Assembly (NCBI RefSeq): GCF_000696185.1 | Contig: NZ_KK853997.1 | Coordinates: forward strand, 1,235,695 to 1,299,694 | Direction of reading: 5' to 3' | Origin: Kitasatospora cheerisanensis KCTC 2395 | GTDB lineage: Bacteria; Actinomycetota; Actinomycetes; Streptomycetales; Streptomycetaceae | Length of the DNA stretch: 64,000 nucleotides | Shown: positions 53,101 through 61,041 of the stretch, one piece after another | How the letters are laid out: every line of letters starts with the position of its first letter | Numbering within the stretch: position 1 is the stretch's first letter | The notes under the pieces: generated by a model | What the model was told of the DNA's origin: nothing | The model's database searches: none | The model's input: the letters and a program-made list of their open reading frames with translations, nothing else | Position numbers and translations under genes: made by a program

Positions 53101-54898
53101 CCTGACGGCCCGGCACGGCGTCCGTGGACAGCTGGACGTAGCCGCGGACCAGGGTGGGCGGCAGGTCGGAGGAGAACCGGGTGCGGTACTGGACCAGGCC
53201 GATGACGTACTGGTCGGCCTGCTTGCCGCCGGTGGTGACGGTCTCCGGCACCGCCTCGGGGATGAACTTCGCGGCCGGGTCGGTGGTCGGGTCGGCGAGC
53301 TGCCGGACGTCCGGGCAGCCGGTGCCGTTCGCACCGGGGTTGCAGGTGGTCGGCAGCGCGTCCTGGAACTTCTTGATGCCGGGCGACAGGTATCCGGCGC
53401 CGGGGCTGGTGACGGTGATCGCGCTGATCGCCCCGATGTTCGTCACGGCGGTCACCGCGGCCCCCGAACCGCCGTTGCCGGTCGGGTCGTTGACGGTGAC
53501 GTCGGGCGTCGAGGCGTAGCCTGAGCCGGGCGTGTCGACGGCGACCGAGAGCAGCTTCAGTCCGCTGGCGGCGGCGGCCGGCGTGGCGCCGGGGATCGGG
53601 TCGGCCAGCGTGCCGTTGCGGACGGTGACGCCGGGCGCGGCGGTGTAGCCGCTGCCGGGGTCGTCGACCGTCACCTTGGCGATACCGCCGCCCGGCGTCA
53701 GGTCGGCCGGTTCGACGTGGCCCTTGGCGACGGTGCCGTCCGGCTGGGACGGCAGGTCGAAGTCGACGGTCGGCATGGTGTATCCCGCGCCGGCGTCGGT
53801 GACGGTCACGGCGGCGACGCCGCCGGACGCGGTGGCCGCGGCCCCGGTCCCGCCGCCGCCGGTGACGGCGACCGCGAAGCCGCCGTAGCCGCTGCCGCCC
53901 GCGCCGACGGTGTAGCCGACCACGCTGCGGGAGGACTGGACGGCGGCGGTGGCGGTCGCCTCGGTGGTGCCGCCGCGCACGGTGACGGTGGTCGCGCCCT
54001 CGACGTAGCCGTGACCGGGCGCGGTCACCTCGATGGCGGAGATGCCGCCGGTCCGCGGGTCGACGGTGGCGGTGGCCTCCGCCCCGCTGCCGCCCGCCAG
54101 GGCGAGCTGCGCGCCGAAGGAGTACGTCCGGTCCTGCACGGCGTAGCGCTCCCAGCCGGGCGCGCCGACGGTGACGGTGGCGCCCTGTGCGGGGGCGGTG
54201 CCGGTCGGCGGGCTGCTGCTGCCGTCCGCGCCGGCCGGGTACACCAGGGTGTCGGTCGGGTGCGCCACGCCGGTGTCCACGGGGACGCCCTGGCCGTAGA
54301 AGCCGATCAGGTCACCGGCCTGCACGGGCGTGTCGGGCATGTCGTACGCGGTGACCTCGCCGCCGGCGGCGCCCGGCGCGGGGACGGTGCGCAGGCCGCT
54401 GTCGGCGACCACCGTGTACTGGTCGGCGGTGCCGGTCGGGCGCAGCACGTAGCCGTGGAACAGGCCGCCGGCGGAGGTGCCGGGGCTGCCGCCGGGGGTG
54501 GTCTGGTTCCAGGTCCGGAAGGCTTTGAGGGTGCCGGCGGGCAGCGGAGTGCCCGTCAGCAGGACGAACACCGGCGCGAGTTGGCCGGCCGGGGTGGCGT
54601 AGTCGGTGGCGTAGGCCCGGGCGGTGAGCGGGTTGCCGACCTGCTGGGCGGTGTCGCTGCTGATGGCGACCTCGGCCCGGGACAGCGTCAGCGGGCTGTT
54701 CGCCCAGTTCGGCCAGGGCCCGAAGTAGTGCGGGACCTTGCTCTCGTCGGTGGGCCCGGCCGGCGCGGCGGCGGCCGCCTGCTGGGGCTGCGTCGGCGGC
54801 AGCCCGAGCAGGGCCGCCACCACCGCCCAGACGCCGGCCGTCGCGGCGAGGCGCCGTCGCGTCCGGCCCGGCGGCCTCGTGGTGTGGCGCGTGAACAC
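50186..54898 (-). CDS. Giant secreted multicopper oxidase with GxGY repeats and Fn3 domain
   Basis: A 1570-residue exported protein. Signal peptide with twin Arg-rich n-region (residues 1-45). Residues 50-270 are an unknown beta domain. Residues 284-510 hold six repeats with a PGxGY core (GY at about 298, 338, 373, 418, 461, 502). The oxidase domain follows with copper motifs LHLHGGITPW, MFYHDHSYG, THPMHFHLYD and HCHILSHEEMDMM (T1 His, Cys and axial Met). An Fn3 domain (LRWRDNSITETSFTVQRSAD) closes it. Multicopper oxidases oxidise metals or phenolics with O2. Divergent from a two-component system. Substrate unknown; Mn(II) oxidation is one possibility by size analogy. Confidence 0.88.
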   Translation of the reverse strand: MFTRHTTRPPGRTRRRLAATAGVWAVVAALLGLPPTQPQQAAAAAPAGPTDESKVPHYFGPWPNWANSPLTLSRAEVAISSDTAQQVGNPLTARAYATDYATPAGQLAPVFVLLTGTPLPAGTLKAFRTWNQTTPGGSPGTSAGGLFHGYVLRPTGTADQYTVVADSGLRTVPAPGAAGGEVTAYDMPDTPVQAGDLIGFYGQGVPVDTGVAHPTDTLVYPAGADGSSSPPTGTAPAQGATVTVGAPGWERYAVQDRTYSFGAQLALAGGSGAEATATVDPRTGGISAIEVTAPGHGYVEGATTVTVRGGTTEATATAAVQSSRSVVGYTVGAGGSGYGGFAVAVTGGGGTGAAATASGGVAAVTVTDAGAGYTMPTVDFDLPSQPDGTVAKGHVEPADLTPGGGIAKVTVDDPGSGYTAAPGVTVRNGTLADPIPGATPAAAASGLKLLSVAVDTPGSGYASTPDVTVNDPTGNGGSGAAVTAVTNIGAISAITVTSPGAGYLSPGIKKFQDALPTTCNPGANGTGCPDVRQLADPTTDPAAKFIPEAVPETVTTGGKQADQYVIGLVQYRTRFSSDLPPTLVRGYVQLSTDAVPGRQVPLYNELMDGTRQQLPYTGVAAPQWMGPLIAATKDRPVRIVFRNLLPTGAAGDLFLPVDSTGMGAGMGPMAMPAPGNDSTVTDQVRNPPCTGAKSGCYQDNRATLHLHGGITPWISDGTPHQWITPAGEQTDWPQGVGVQNVPDMVDGAGATLCAAADDGCSTFYYANQQSARLMFYHDHSYGITRLNVYAGEAAGYTITDDTEKALISSGTIPDAASTLPLLVQDRTFVPDDSQLKDRFDAGGGRVSYGQDPTWDAARWGGKGSFWYHHVYMPAQNPGDPSGMSSYGRWMYGPWFWPPAGDTTYGPIPNPYHDPHCKLDDPTTWQYQAAPYCEPEQIPGTPNISMGMEQFNDTPLVNGVAYPRLTVQPKTYRLRLLNAANDRFFNFQWYTADPNQGDGTTEVALKPDELKAARTDPNVSPTPVDAHNAAAGPSWIQIANEGGFLPAPAVIDGQQPTTWITDPTRFDVGNVDKHSLVVAPAERADVLVDFSKFAGKTLILYNDAPAAYPARIASYDYYTGGPDLAPAGAPTTMPGYGPNTRTVMQVTVANTAPAPAFNLAKLQAAFRHHADGSGVFESGQNPIIVGQAAYNSAYGTGFANGSNCNTANSTVNTCDGLVRVNDTTSFNFNTLKAPTARSTLPLQPKAIHDEMNATSFDAYGRMQATLGVEAQPPTPGAQNVTLYPYINPPTELVDGTNLPRGDMKVTPIGSTADGTQIWRFTHNGVDTHPMHFHLYDVQLLNRVTWDNIVLRPDANELGWKDTVRMSPLEDTVVALRPVVPTTPFEVPNSVRLLDPAMPAGDTSMFNNVDPQGNPTPAITNQLVNYGWEYVIHCHILSHEEMDMMRPESLALPPAKPDGLSATVAGQGGNAKVQLRWRDNSITETSFTVQRSADGTTWTDVGTIASPLDQPNTHQDRVFVDMTSSPANAYTYRVVALNTVGHGGPFPSLTAKSVSDPLQVPAAGTGLRRIPD

Positions 54899-55070
54899 GC
54901 CGTTCTCCTCCCTGTCGGCACCCGGCCGCCCGGGCGCGGGTCCGTCCCTTCCGGCGCGGCGGGGACGGCGGGGGCCGCGGGGGTGTGCGGGGCCGTGCCG
55001 CCGGCCGGCCTCGGGCTGCGGCGGATGCGGCCCCCAGTGTGCGGACGGGGGGTGGGCGAGCCGGCGAAGA

Positions 55071-55098
55071 TGACAGTCCTGTCATGAAGGCGTCATGA
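55071..55098. promoter_or_regulatory. Candidate response-regulator boxes
   Basis: TGACAG-TC-CTGTCA (55071-55084) is a perfect palindrome. GTCATGA at 55081-55087 repeats at 55092-55098, 11 bases apart, the one-helical-turn spacing typical of OmpR-type tandem binding. Confidence 0.55.
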
Positions 55099-55133
55099 CG
55101 GCACATCAGCTCCGCAGTGCACACACAAAGTGC

Positions 55134-55139
55134 GATAAT
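55134..55139 (+). promoter_or_regulatory. -10 box for the two-component operon
   Basis: GATAAT at 55134-55139 lies 61 bases before the response regulator ATG in an A/T-rich patch. No clear -35 is visible. Confidence 0.35.
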
Positions 55140-55200
55140 CATCCGCAACTTGGGGCGCGTGCCCCGGTCCGTTTCCGGGGCGCGGGGAGGCAGCACCAGC

Positions 55201-55869
55201 ATGGCCCGACTGCTGGTCGTCGAGGACGAGGCACGCCTGCGCGCCTACCTGATCCGCGCCCTGGGGGCGGACGGCCACCTGGTCCGGGGCGTCGGCTCCG
55301 GCCCGGAGGCCGTCCACCGCCTGCGCGAGGACGCCTTCGACCTGGTCGTGCTCGACCTGATGCTGCCCGGCTTCGACGGCTTCGAAGTGATGCGCCAGGC
55401 CTTCGAACTCCGGCCCGAGCAGCGGGTCCTGGTGCTGTCCGCCGTGGTGGACGTCGCCACCCGGGTGCGCTGCCTGCGGATCGGCGCCGTGGACTTCCTC
55501 GGCAAGCCCTTCGCCACCGCCGAACTGGTCGAGCGGGTCCGCTCCCGGCTGCGCACCGCACCGGCCGGCGCACCCCAGCGCTGGCTGCGCGTCGGCGACG
55601 TCGCGCTCGACCTCGAACGGCAGGCGCTCGGCATCGACGGGCAGCAGATCCCGCTCTCCCACCGGGAGTTCATGCTGCTCGGCCACCTGATGCGGCAGGC
55701 CGGCCAGGTCTGCAGCCGGCACGAGCTGCTGGCCGGCGTCTGGGGCTACGACGACGACCTGGCGAGCAACGTGGTCGACGTGACGGTCCGCCGGATCCGC
55801 GGCAAGGCCCCGCGCCCGATCATCGAGACGGTGCGCAACGTCGGGTACGCGTTCAGTGCCGCCCGCTGA
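55201..55869 (+). CDS. OmpR-family response regulator
   Basis: A 222-residue regulator. Receiver domain: acidic pair in LLVVEDEARLRAYLI, phosphoacceptor Asp in LVVLDLMLPGFDGFEV, Ser in VLVLSAVVDVA and Lys in FLGKPFATAEL. The C-terminal winged helix runs from QIPLSHREFMLLGHLMRQAG to VVDVTVRRIRGK. ATG 55201 is the family start; GGAGG precedes it by 10 bases. It overlaps the kinase gene by 14 bases. The divergent multicopper oxidase is its likely target. Confidence 0.94.
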   Translation: MARLLVVEDEARLRAYLIRALGADGHLVRGVGSGPEAVHRLREDAFDLVVLDLMLPGFDGFEVMRQAFELRPEQRVLVLSAVVDVATRVRCLRIGAVDFLGKPFATAELVERVRSRLRTAPAGAPQRWLRVGDVALDLERQALGIDGQQIPLSHREFMLLGHLMRQAGQVCSRHELLAGVWGYDDDLASNVVDVTVRRIRGKAPRPIIETVRNVGYAFSAAR

Positions 55870-56953
55870 CCGGCCGGGCCCGGGCCGCCACGCTGCTGAC
55901 GGCCCGTCGGCCCGCCCCGCCGGCACGCCCCGCCCTCCCGGACTCCCCGCCTGCCCGGACTCCCCGCCCGCCGGGCGGGGCCGGCTGCTGTTCGCGGCCT
56001 GGGTCGCCTTCGCCGGGTGCAGCCACCTGGCGCTGCTGGTCGTGCCCGACCTGGAGACGGTGGCCTTCCACCTGGTGTGGATCAGCATGTCCGTGGTCTA
56101 CGGCTTCCAGGCCTGGTCGCCCCGCCGGACCGCCGCGGTGCTCGCCGCCGTCACCCTGGTCACCGGCAGCACCCTGGCCGACTACGCCCGCCGCGGCCAC
56201 CTCGGCTGGGACGAACTCGCCGAAGTCCCGCTGATGGCCCTGGTGTTCCTCGCCATGGTCTGGCACGTCCGCCGCCGGGCCGCCGCCCTCGCCGAACTCC
56301 GCGCCCTCGCCGAACGGGAGCGCCGCGCCCAGCAGGACAAGGAACTGTTCGTCCGCACCTGCTCGCACGAGATGCGCACCCCCCTCACCGTGGCCCGCTG
56401 CTACGCCGAACTGGTCCGCGACGGACTGCCCGCCGAGCACGGCCGGGAGGACCTCGACGTGGTGCTCGACGAACTCGACCGGCTCGGCCGCCTCGCCGGC
56501 CGGCTGCTGCTGCTCGCCGACGCCTGCCGTCCCAACGAGCTCGACCGGGGCCCGGTCGAGCTCGGCGCACTCGTCCACCGCACCGCCCAGCGCTGGCGCC
56601 CCGCGACGGACCGCCGCTGGCAGCTGGACGCGCCGGCCGTCCGGGTCGACGGCGACGAATCCCGGTTGGAGGCCGCGCTCGACGCCCTGGTGGAGAACGC
56701 CGTCAAGTTCACCTCGCCCGGCGACACCATCACCCTCCGCTGCCGGTCCACCCGGCACGGCGCCGAACTCGACGTCGAGGACACCGGCATCGGCTTCACC
56801 GACTCCCCCGCCGCCGGCCTCTCCGGCACCGGCCTCGGCCTCCCCATCGTCCGGGCCGTCCTCGACGCCCATCACGGCGCCCTCACCATCTCCCCCGCCC
56901 CGCACGGCGGTTCGCTGCTGCGCATGCACCTTCCCGCCTCGGCCGGCGCCTGA
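55856..56953 (+). CDS. Sensor histidine kinase
   Basis: A 365-residue kinase. A Pro-rich N-terminus is followed by two or more helices at about 43-135 (LLFAAWVAFAGCSHLALLVV, VAFHLVWISMSVVYGFQAW, AVLAAVTLVTGSTLADYA, PLMALVFLAMVWHV) with almost no extracytoplasmic sensor, so it may sense within the membrane. H box FVRTCSHEMRTPLTVARCYA, N box ALDALVENAVKF, G boxes VEDTGIGF and GTGLGLPIV are intact. GTG 55856 lies inside the end of the regulator gene. The signal is unknown. Confidence 0.92.
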   Translation: MPPADRPGPGRHAADGPSARPAGTPRPPGLPACPDSPPAGRGRLLFAAWVAFAGCSHLALLVVPDLETVAFHLVWISMSVVYGFQAWSPRRTAAVLAAVTLVTGSTLADYARRGHLGWDELAEVPLMALVFLAMVWHVRRRAAALAELRALAERERRAQQDKELFVRTCSHEMRTPLTVARCYAELVRDGLPAEHGREDLDVVLDELDRLGRLAGRLLLLADACRPNELDRGPVELGALVHRTAQRWRPATDRRWQLDAPAVRVDGDESRLEAALDALVENAVKFTSPGDTITLRCRSTRHGAELDVEDTGIGFTDSPAAGLSGTGLGLPIVRAVLDAHHGALTISPAPHGGSLLRMHLPASAGA

Positions 56954-57121
56954 CCGTCCGTCAACTCCCGTGCCCCGCCCGGCCGGGCGTCCCGCCGCCG
57001 GACCCGCGGCCGGTCGCCGACATCCCCCAGAAACCTGGGATATCCCGGGTCCGGGCGGCTCTGACAGGCTGACCTGTCATGGACGCGCGCAGCGAGTGCG
57101 TCGTGCGTACGAGGAGGTTTC

Positions 57122-58947
57122 GTGGTCGCCGGGCTGAATGGCCGCTCCGTCACCGTCTTCCCCGCCGAGGGCCGGAACCTGCGGTTCCGGCTGCTGGGCG
57201 AGCTCGCCGCCGACGGCGATCGCGGGCCGCTCGCGCTCGGTTCGCTCAAGCAGCGGTCCGTGCTGGCGGCGCTGCTCGGCCACCCCAATACGCTGCTGTC
57301 GACCGACGTGCTGACCGAGGCGGTGTGGGAGGACGAACCGCCCCGCTCGGCCCGGAAGAACCTGCAGGTGTACGTCTCGGGGCTGCGCGGCACGCTCGGC
57401 GCGGAGCGGCTGCTCCACCGCCCGGGCGGCTACGAACTGCGGGTCACGGACGAGGAGCTGGACTCGCTGCGGTTCGAGCGGCTGGTGCGTTCCGGGCGGG
57501 AGGCGGCGGCCCGGCAGGAGGACGGGGCGGCGGCCCGGCTGCTCGGCGAGGCGCTCCGGCTGTGGGAGGGGCCGCCGCTGCCGGAGCTGCGGCACTCCTC
57601 GGTGCTGCGGGGTGTCGCCGAGCGGCTGACGGGCCGCTACCTCGGCGCGGTCGAGGACTGGGCGGAGGTGGAGCTGCGGCTCGGCCAGGCCGGCCAAGTG
57701 GTGCAGGTGCTGGGCGACTTGGCGGAGCGCCACCCGCTGCGCGAGCGCCTGCAGGCCGTTCACCTGCTGGCGCTGCACCGGTCCGGACGGCGGGCCGAGG
57801 CGCTGGCGGCGTTCGCCGAGCTGCGGCGGCAGCTGTCCCGGGAGCTGGGCCTGTCGCCGGGCCCGGAGTTGGCGGCCTGCCACCGCGAGCTGCTGGCCGA
57901 CCGGGCCGCGCAGCCGCCGGCCCGGCGGCCGGGGCGCACGGTGCTGCCGCCGGACACCACCGCTTTCGTCGGCCGGGAACGGGAGTCGGCGGAGCTGCTC
58001 GGCGCGCTGCGGCGGCGGCCGGGCCGGTGGTGCTGGCCGGTCCGGTCGGGGTGGGGAAGACCGCGCTCGCGGTCCGGGCCGCGCACGCACTGCGCGAGGA
58101 GTTCCCGGACGGCCGCCTGTTCGTCCGCCTGCGGGACGCGTCCGGCCGGGCCCGCGCCGCGCGGGAGCTCGCCGCCGACCTGGCCCGCCTGCTGGACGGC
58201 GACCGGCCCGCCGCGCCCGCCGACCCGGTGCGGACGGCGGCGCGCTGGCGGGACTGGCTGGCCGAGCACCGGGTGCTGGTGGTGCTGGACGGCGTGCCCG
58301 ACGAGCGCACCGCCCGCGCCCTGCTGCCGCCGGGCGGCCCGGCCACCGCCCTGGTCACCGGCCGCACCCCGCTGGCCTGCCTCGGCGCCGCGCACCGCGT
58401 CGACCTCGCGCCGTTCGGCGTCCCCGAGGCGCTGGCCCTGCTGTCGCTGCTGGTCGGCGCGCGCCGGGTGGACGCCGCCCCGGCCGCCGCCGAACGGATC
58501 GTCACCTCCTGCGGCCTGCTGCCCTCCGCGGTCCGGCTGGCCGGGTACAAGCTGGCGGCGCTGCGCCACCTGCCGCTCGGCGAGTTCGCCGACCGGCTCG
58601 CCGACCCGGACCGCGTCCTCGGCGAACTCGCCGCCGGCGAAGCCCGGTTGAGCGACCGGCTGGACGCCCAGTGGCAGGCCCTGGACGACGGGCAGCGCCG
58701 CACCCTGGCCCGGCTGTCCGGCCGCCCGTGGACCGGCGCCTTCGACCTGGACCAGGCCGCCGACGCCCTCGGCCTGCCCGCCGGCCCCGCCCTGGACGCG
58801 CTGGAACGGCTGATCGTGGCCGGCGTGCTGCTCTGCCCCGCCGAGGAGGTCTCGGCCCACGCCGCCCGCTACACCCTGCCCCGCCTCACCCACCTGCACG
58901 CCCGCCTCCGCGCCGGATCGCCGGACACCTCCTGTACCGCCCTTTAG
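57122..58947 (+). pseudogene. AfsR/SARP-type BTAD regulator with one frame break
   Basis: GTG 57122 (GGAGG 4 bases upstream) opens a regulator with an OmpR-like winged helix (about 18-100, LRFRLLGELAADGDRGPLAL) and a BTAD domain (about 105-255, HLLALHRSGRRAEALAAFAEL). It continues to GRERESAELLGALRRR. Near 58020 one base is missing; reading on in the next frame gives AGPVVLAGPVGVGKTALAV (P-loop), VLVVLDGVPDERTA and a winged end of an NB-ARC-like ATPase. Such regulators activate secondary metabolite clusters, so it is probably the activator of the genes that follow 75 bases downstream. Confidence 0.85.
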
Positions 58948-59022
58948 GCAGCGGTGTACCGGGTCGCAAGCGGCCGCCGCCACAGTCGGAGCCGACGGGT
59001 GCTCGGACCGGGAGGGACGGAC

Positions 59023-60105
59023 GTGGAACTGTCGGAGATCGTCGATCTGCGCCCCGAGCCCGCGGCCGGGCTGCTGGTCGCCCTGACCCGCCGCTGCCCG
59101 CTGGCGTGCGCGCACTGCTCGACCGCCTCCTCGATGGACTCGCCCGACCACCCGGACGGCACCCGGCGCACCCAACTGCTGCGCTTCGTCCGCTCGTTCA
59201 CGCCCGCGCAGCGCCCGGAGGCGGTGCTGCTGACGGGCGGCGAACCACTCCTGCTGCCCGGCCTGGCGCACGAGTTGACGCGCGCCGCGCAGGCCGCCGG
59301 GTCACGGGTCGCACTGCTCAGCGGGCTGTTCTTCGCCCGCGACGGCGGGCCCGTCCCGGCGACGATCCTGCGGGCGATCACCGCCCTCGACCACTTCTCG
59401 GCCAGCCTGGACGCCCCGCACGAACGCGAGGTGCCGCGCGCCGCGGTGTTCCGCGTGCTGGCGCAGGTGCTGGACGCGGGCGTGCCCGTCAGCCTGCACC
59501 TGACCGGCACCGGTCCAGAGGACCCGTACCTGGCGGAGGCGACGGACGCGGTGCTGCGCGAGTTCGGCGCCCGGGTGCCGATGCTGGTCAACGAAGTCCG
59601 CCCGGTCGGCCGCGCAACAGGCCTGCTGCCGACGGCCGTTGGGCCTGATCGCGCCTTCGCGCCGGGGCCCGGCGGGCCGTGCGCGATGGCCGCCTGGCCG
59701 GTGATCGCCCCCGACGGCACGGTGGTCGCCTGCTGCAACCAGCGGGCCGTCGACCGGCGGCCGGTACCGCCGCACCTGAGGCTCGGCCACCTCGCCGAGG
59801 ACGACTGGCCGACGGTCCGCCGCCGGACCCTTGACTCGCCCCGCCTGCGGCTGATCCGCACCCTCGGCCCGGACCGGCTGCGCGCCCGCCACGGCACGGA
59901 ACCCGCCCCCGGCGGCTACTGCGGCGGCTGCCACGCCCTCCCGGACCGGCCGGGCGCGGACGACCTCGCCGCCGCCGGCCCGGCCGGCCGGCTGCTGGAC
60001 CAGCTGACGGCCGCCCGCCGCCGCGCCGAGGGCCCGGCCGCCCTGCTCCGCCACCACGGCTGCGCCCCGTACGCGCACCTGGTGCGGCCCGGAGCTGCGA
60101 CATGA
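59023..60105 (+). CDS. Radical SAM peptide-modifying enzyme candidate
   Basis: A 360-residue radical SAM protein. The 4Fe-4S site is Cys25-x3-Cys29-x2-Cys32 (RRCPLACAHCSTASS). The SAM-binding GGEP is at 72-75 (LLTGGEPLLL). A C-terminal cysteine group (GPCAMAAWPVIAPDG, VVACCNQRAV, GGYCGGCHAL) resembles a SPASM/twitch extension with auxiliary clusters. GTG 59023 has GGGAGGG 6 bases upstream. Its stop overlaps the next start by 4 bases. Enzymes of this layout modify ribosomal peptides; the 70-residue protein at 60829 is the obvious candidate substrate. Confidence 0.88.
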   Translation: MELSEIVDLRPEPAAGLLVALTRRCPLACAHCSTASSMDSPDHPDGTRRTQLLRFVRSFTPAQRPEAVLLTGGEPLLLPGLAHELTRAAQAAGSRVALLSGLFFARDGGPVPATILRAITALDHFSASLDAPHEREVPRAAVFRVLAQVLDAGVPVSLHLTGTGPEDPYLAEATDAVLREFGARVPMLVNEVRPVGRATGLLPTAVGPDRAFAPGPGGPCAMAAWPVIAPDGTVVACCNQRAVDRRPVPPHLRLGHLAEDDWPTVRRRTLDSPRLRLIRTLGPDRLRARHGTEPAPGGYCGGCHALPDRPGADDLAAAGPAGRLLDQLTAARRRAEGPAALLRHHGCAPYAHLVRPGAAT

Positions 60106-60832
60106 GCCACGAGGCCGACCAACTGATCGTCGGCGAACCGACGGTGACGGCACATCAGGACCGACCGGGCTTCTCCCGTGCGCTGCGCACCCGGCTCGCG
60201 CTGGCCGCCCCCGCGGTGGAGCGTGCCACGGCCCAACTGTGGCGCACAGAAGGCGATCTGACGGGCCGTTACCGGCGCTACCTGTGGGCGATGCACGCGC
60301 TGACCACCGCGTCCGTCCCACTCCTTGAACGGGCCGCCGCCAACTGCGCACGGCTGGACGATGATTGGGCGCCGCGGCTGGCGGCCTACTTCGCCGGCCA
60401 CGCACAGGAGGAACGCGGTCACGATGCCTGGCTGTTGGAGGACCTGGTCGCGGCGGGCGGCCGGCCGGGCGGGCGCGGCCGCTGCCGCCGCCGCTGGTCG
60501 TGGAGCTGGCGGGCGCGCAGTACTACCGGATCGAGCACCGGCATCCGGTCGCGCTGCTCGGCTACCTCGCCGTGCTGGAGGGCCACGCCCCGTCGCCCGC
60601 CCTGGCCGGGGTGCTGGCTACCCGCACGGGGCTGCCGCCGGCCGCGTTCCGCACCGTCCGCGAGCACGCCGACCTGGACGCCGGGCACGTCGCCGAACTC
60701 GAACGCCAGCTCGACCGGCTCCCGTTGACGGCCGCTCAGCAGACCGAGGTGGCCGTCAGCGCCCTGCACACCGCGGGCATCCTCGCCCGGCTCTTCCACC
60801 AGCTCGCCGCGGACCCCGGAGGACAGCGATGA
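60102..60832 (+). pseudogene. Haem-oxygenase-like diiron protein, one frame break
   Basis: ATG 60102 opens MSHEADQLIVGEPTVTAHQD, then helices with TEGDLTGRYRRYLWAMHALT and the metal-ligand-like GHAQEERGHDAWLLEDLVA. Near 60470, in a GC run, one base is missing; the next frame continues PPPLVVELAGAQYYRIEHRH to AFRTVREHADLDAGHVAELE, where a second Glu/Asp/His set completes a diiron site. The fold matches the HO-like iron-containing redox enzyme group. It overlaps both neighbours by 4 bases, so it belongs to the operon. It may oxidise the peptide or a side chain. Confidence 0.72.
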
Positions 60833-61041
60833 CCGACCGCACCATCGGCCCCGACCCGGCCCTGGCCGCCCTGACGGCGGCCGGGTTCGACCTGAGCGGC
60901 CTCACCGAGGAGCAGCACGCCGTGCTCCGCTCGCTCACCGACCAGGAGTTGAGCCTGCTGGCCGACCTGAAGGCGCGGCTGGAGGAGGCCGGGCCCGAGG
61001 TCCAGGGACACGCGGAGGTGGCGGGCGGTGCTCTCTTCTGA
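60829..61041 (+). CDS. 70-residue putative precursor or partner peptide
   Basis: MTDRTIGPDPALAALTAAGF opens a helical protein; then LTEEQHAVLRSLTDQELSLL, LADLKARLEEAGPEVQGHAE and a flexible VAGGALF tail. The LSxEQxxVLxxLxxxE pattern resembles the small proteins that databases name aroma-sacti cluster domain proteins in Streptomyces; that name is from memory. It has no cysteine, so a thioether cannot form. A cut after GG would release ALF. It overlaps the diiron gene by 4 bases (ATGA) and the cyclase gene by 14 bases. Confidence 0.75.
   Translation: MTDRTIGPDPALAALTAAGFDLSGLTEEQHAVLRSLTDQELSLLADLKARLEEAGPEVQGHAEVAGGALF

Larger units (their letters stand above)
54899..55200. other. Divergent intergenic region, oxidase/response regulator
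   Basis: 302 bases between the multicopper oxidase start and the response regulator. It contains the palindrome and GTCATGA direct repeats (55071-55098) and a GATAAT box (55134-55139). I see no small gene. Confidence 0.5.

Noticed and set aside
59023..61041. Classical sactipeptide locus
   Set aside because: The small peptide has no cysteine, so Cys-to-alpha-carbon thioethers are not possible on it.
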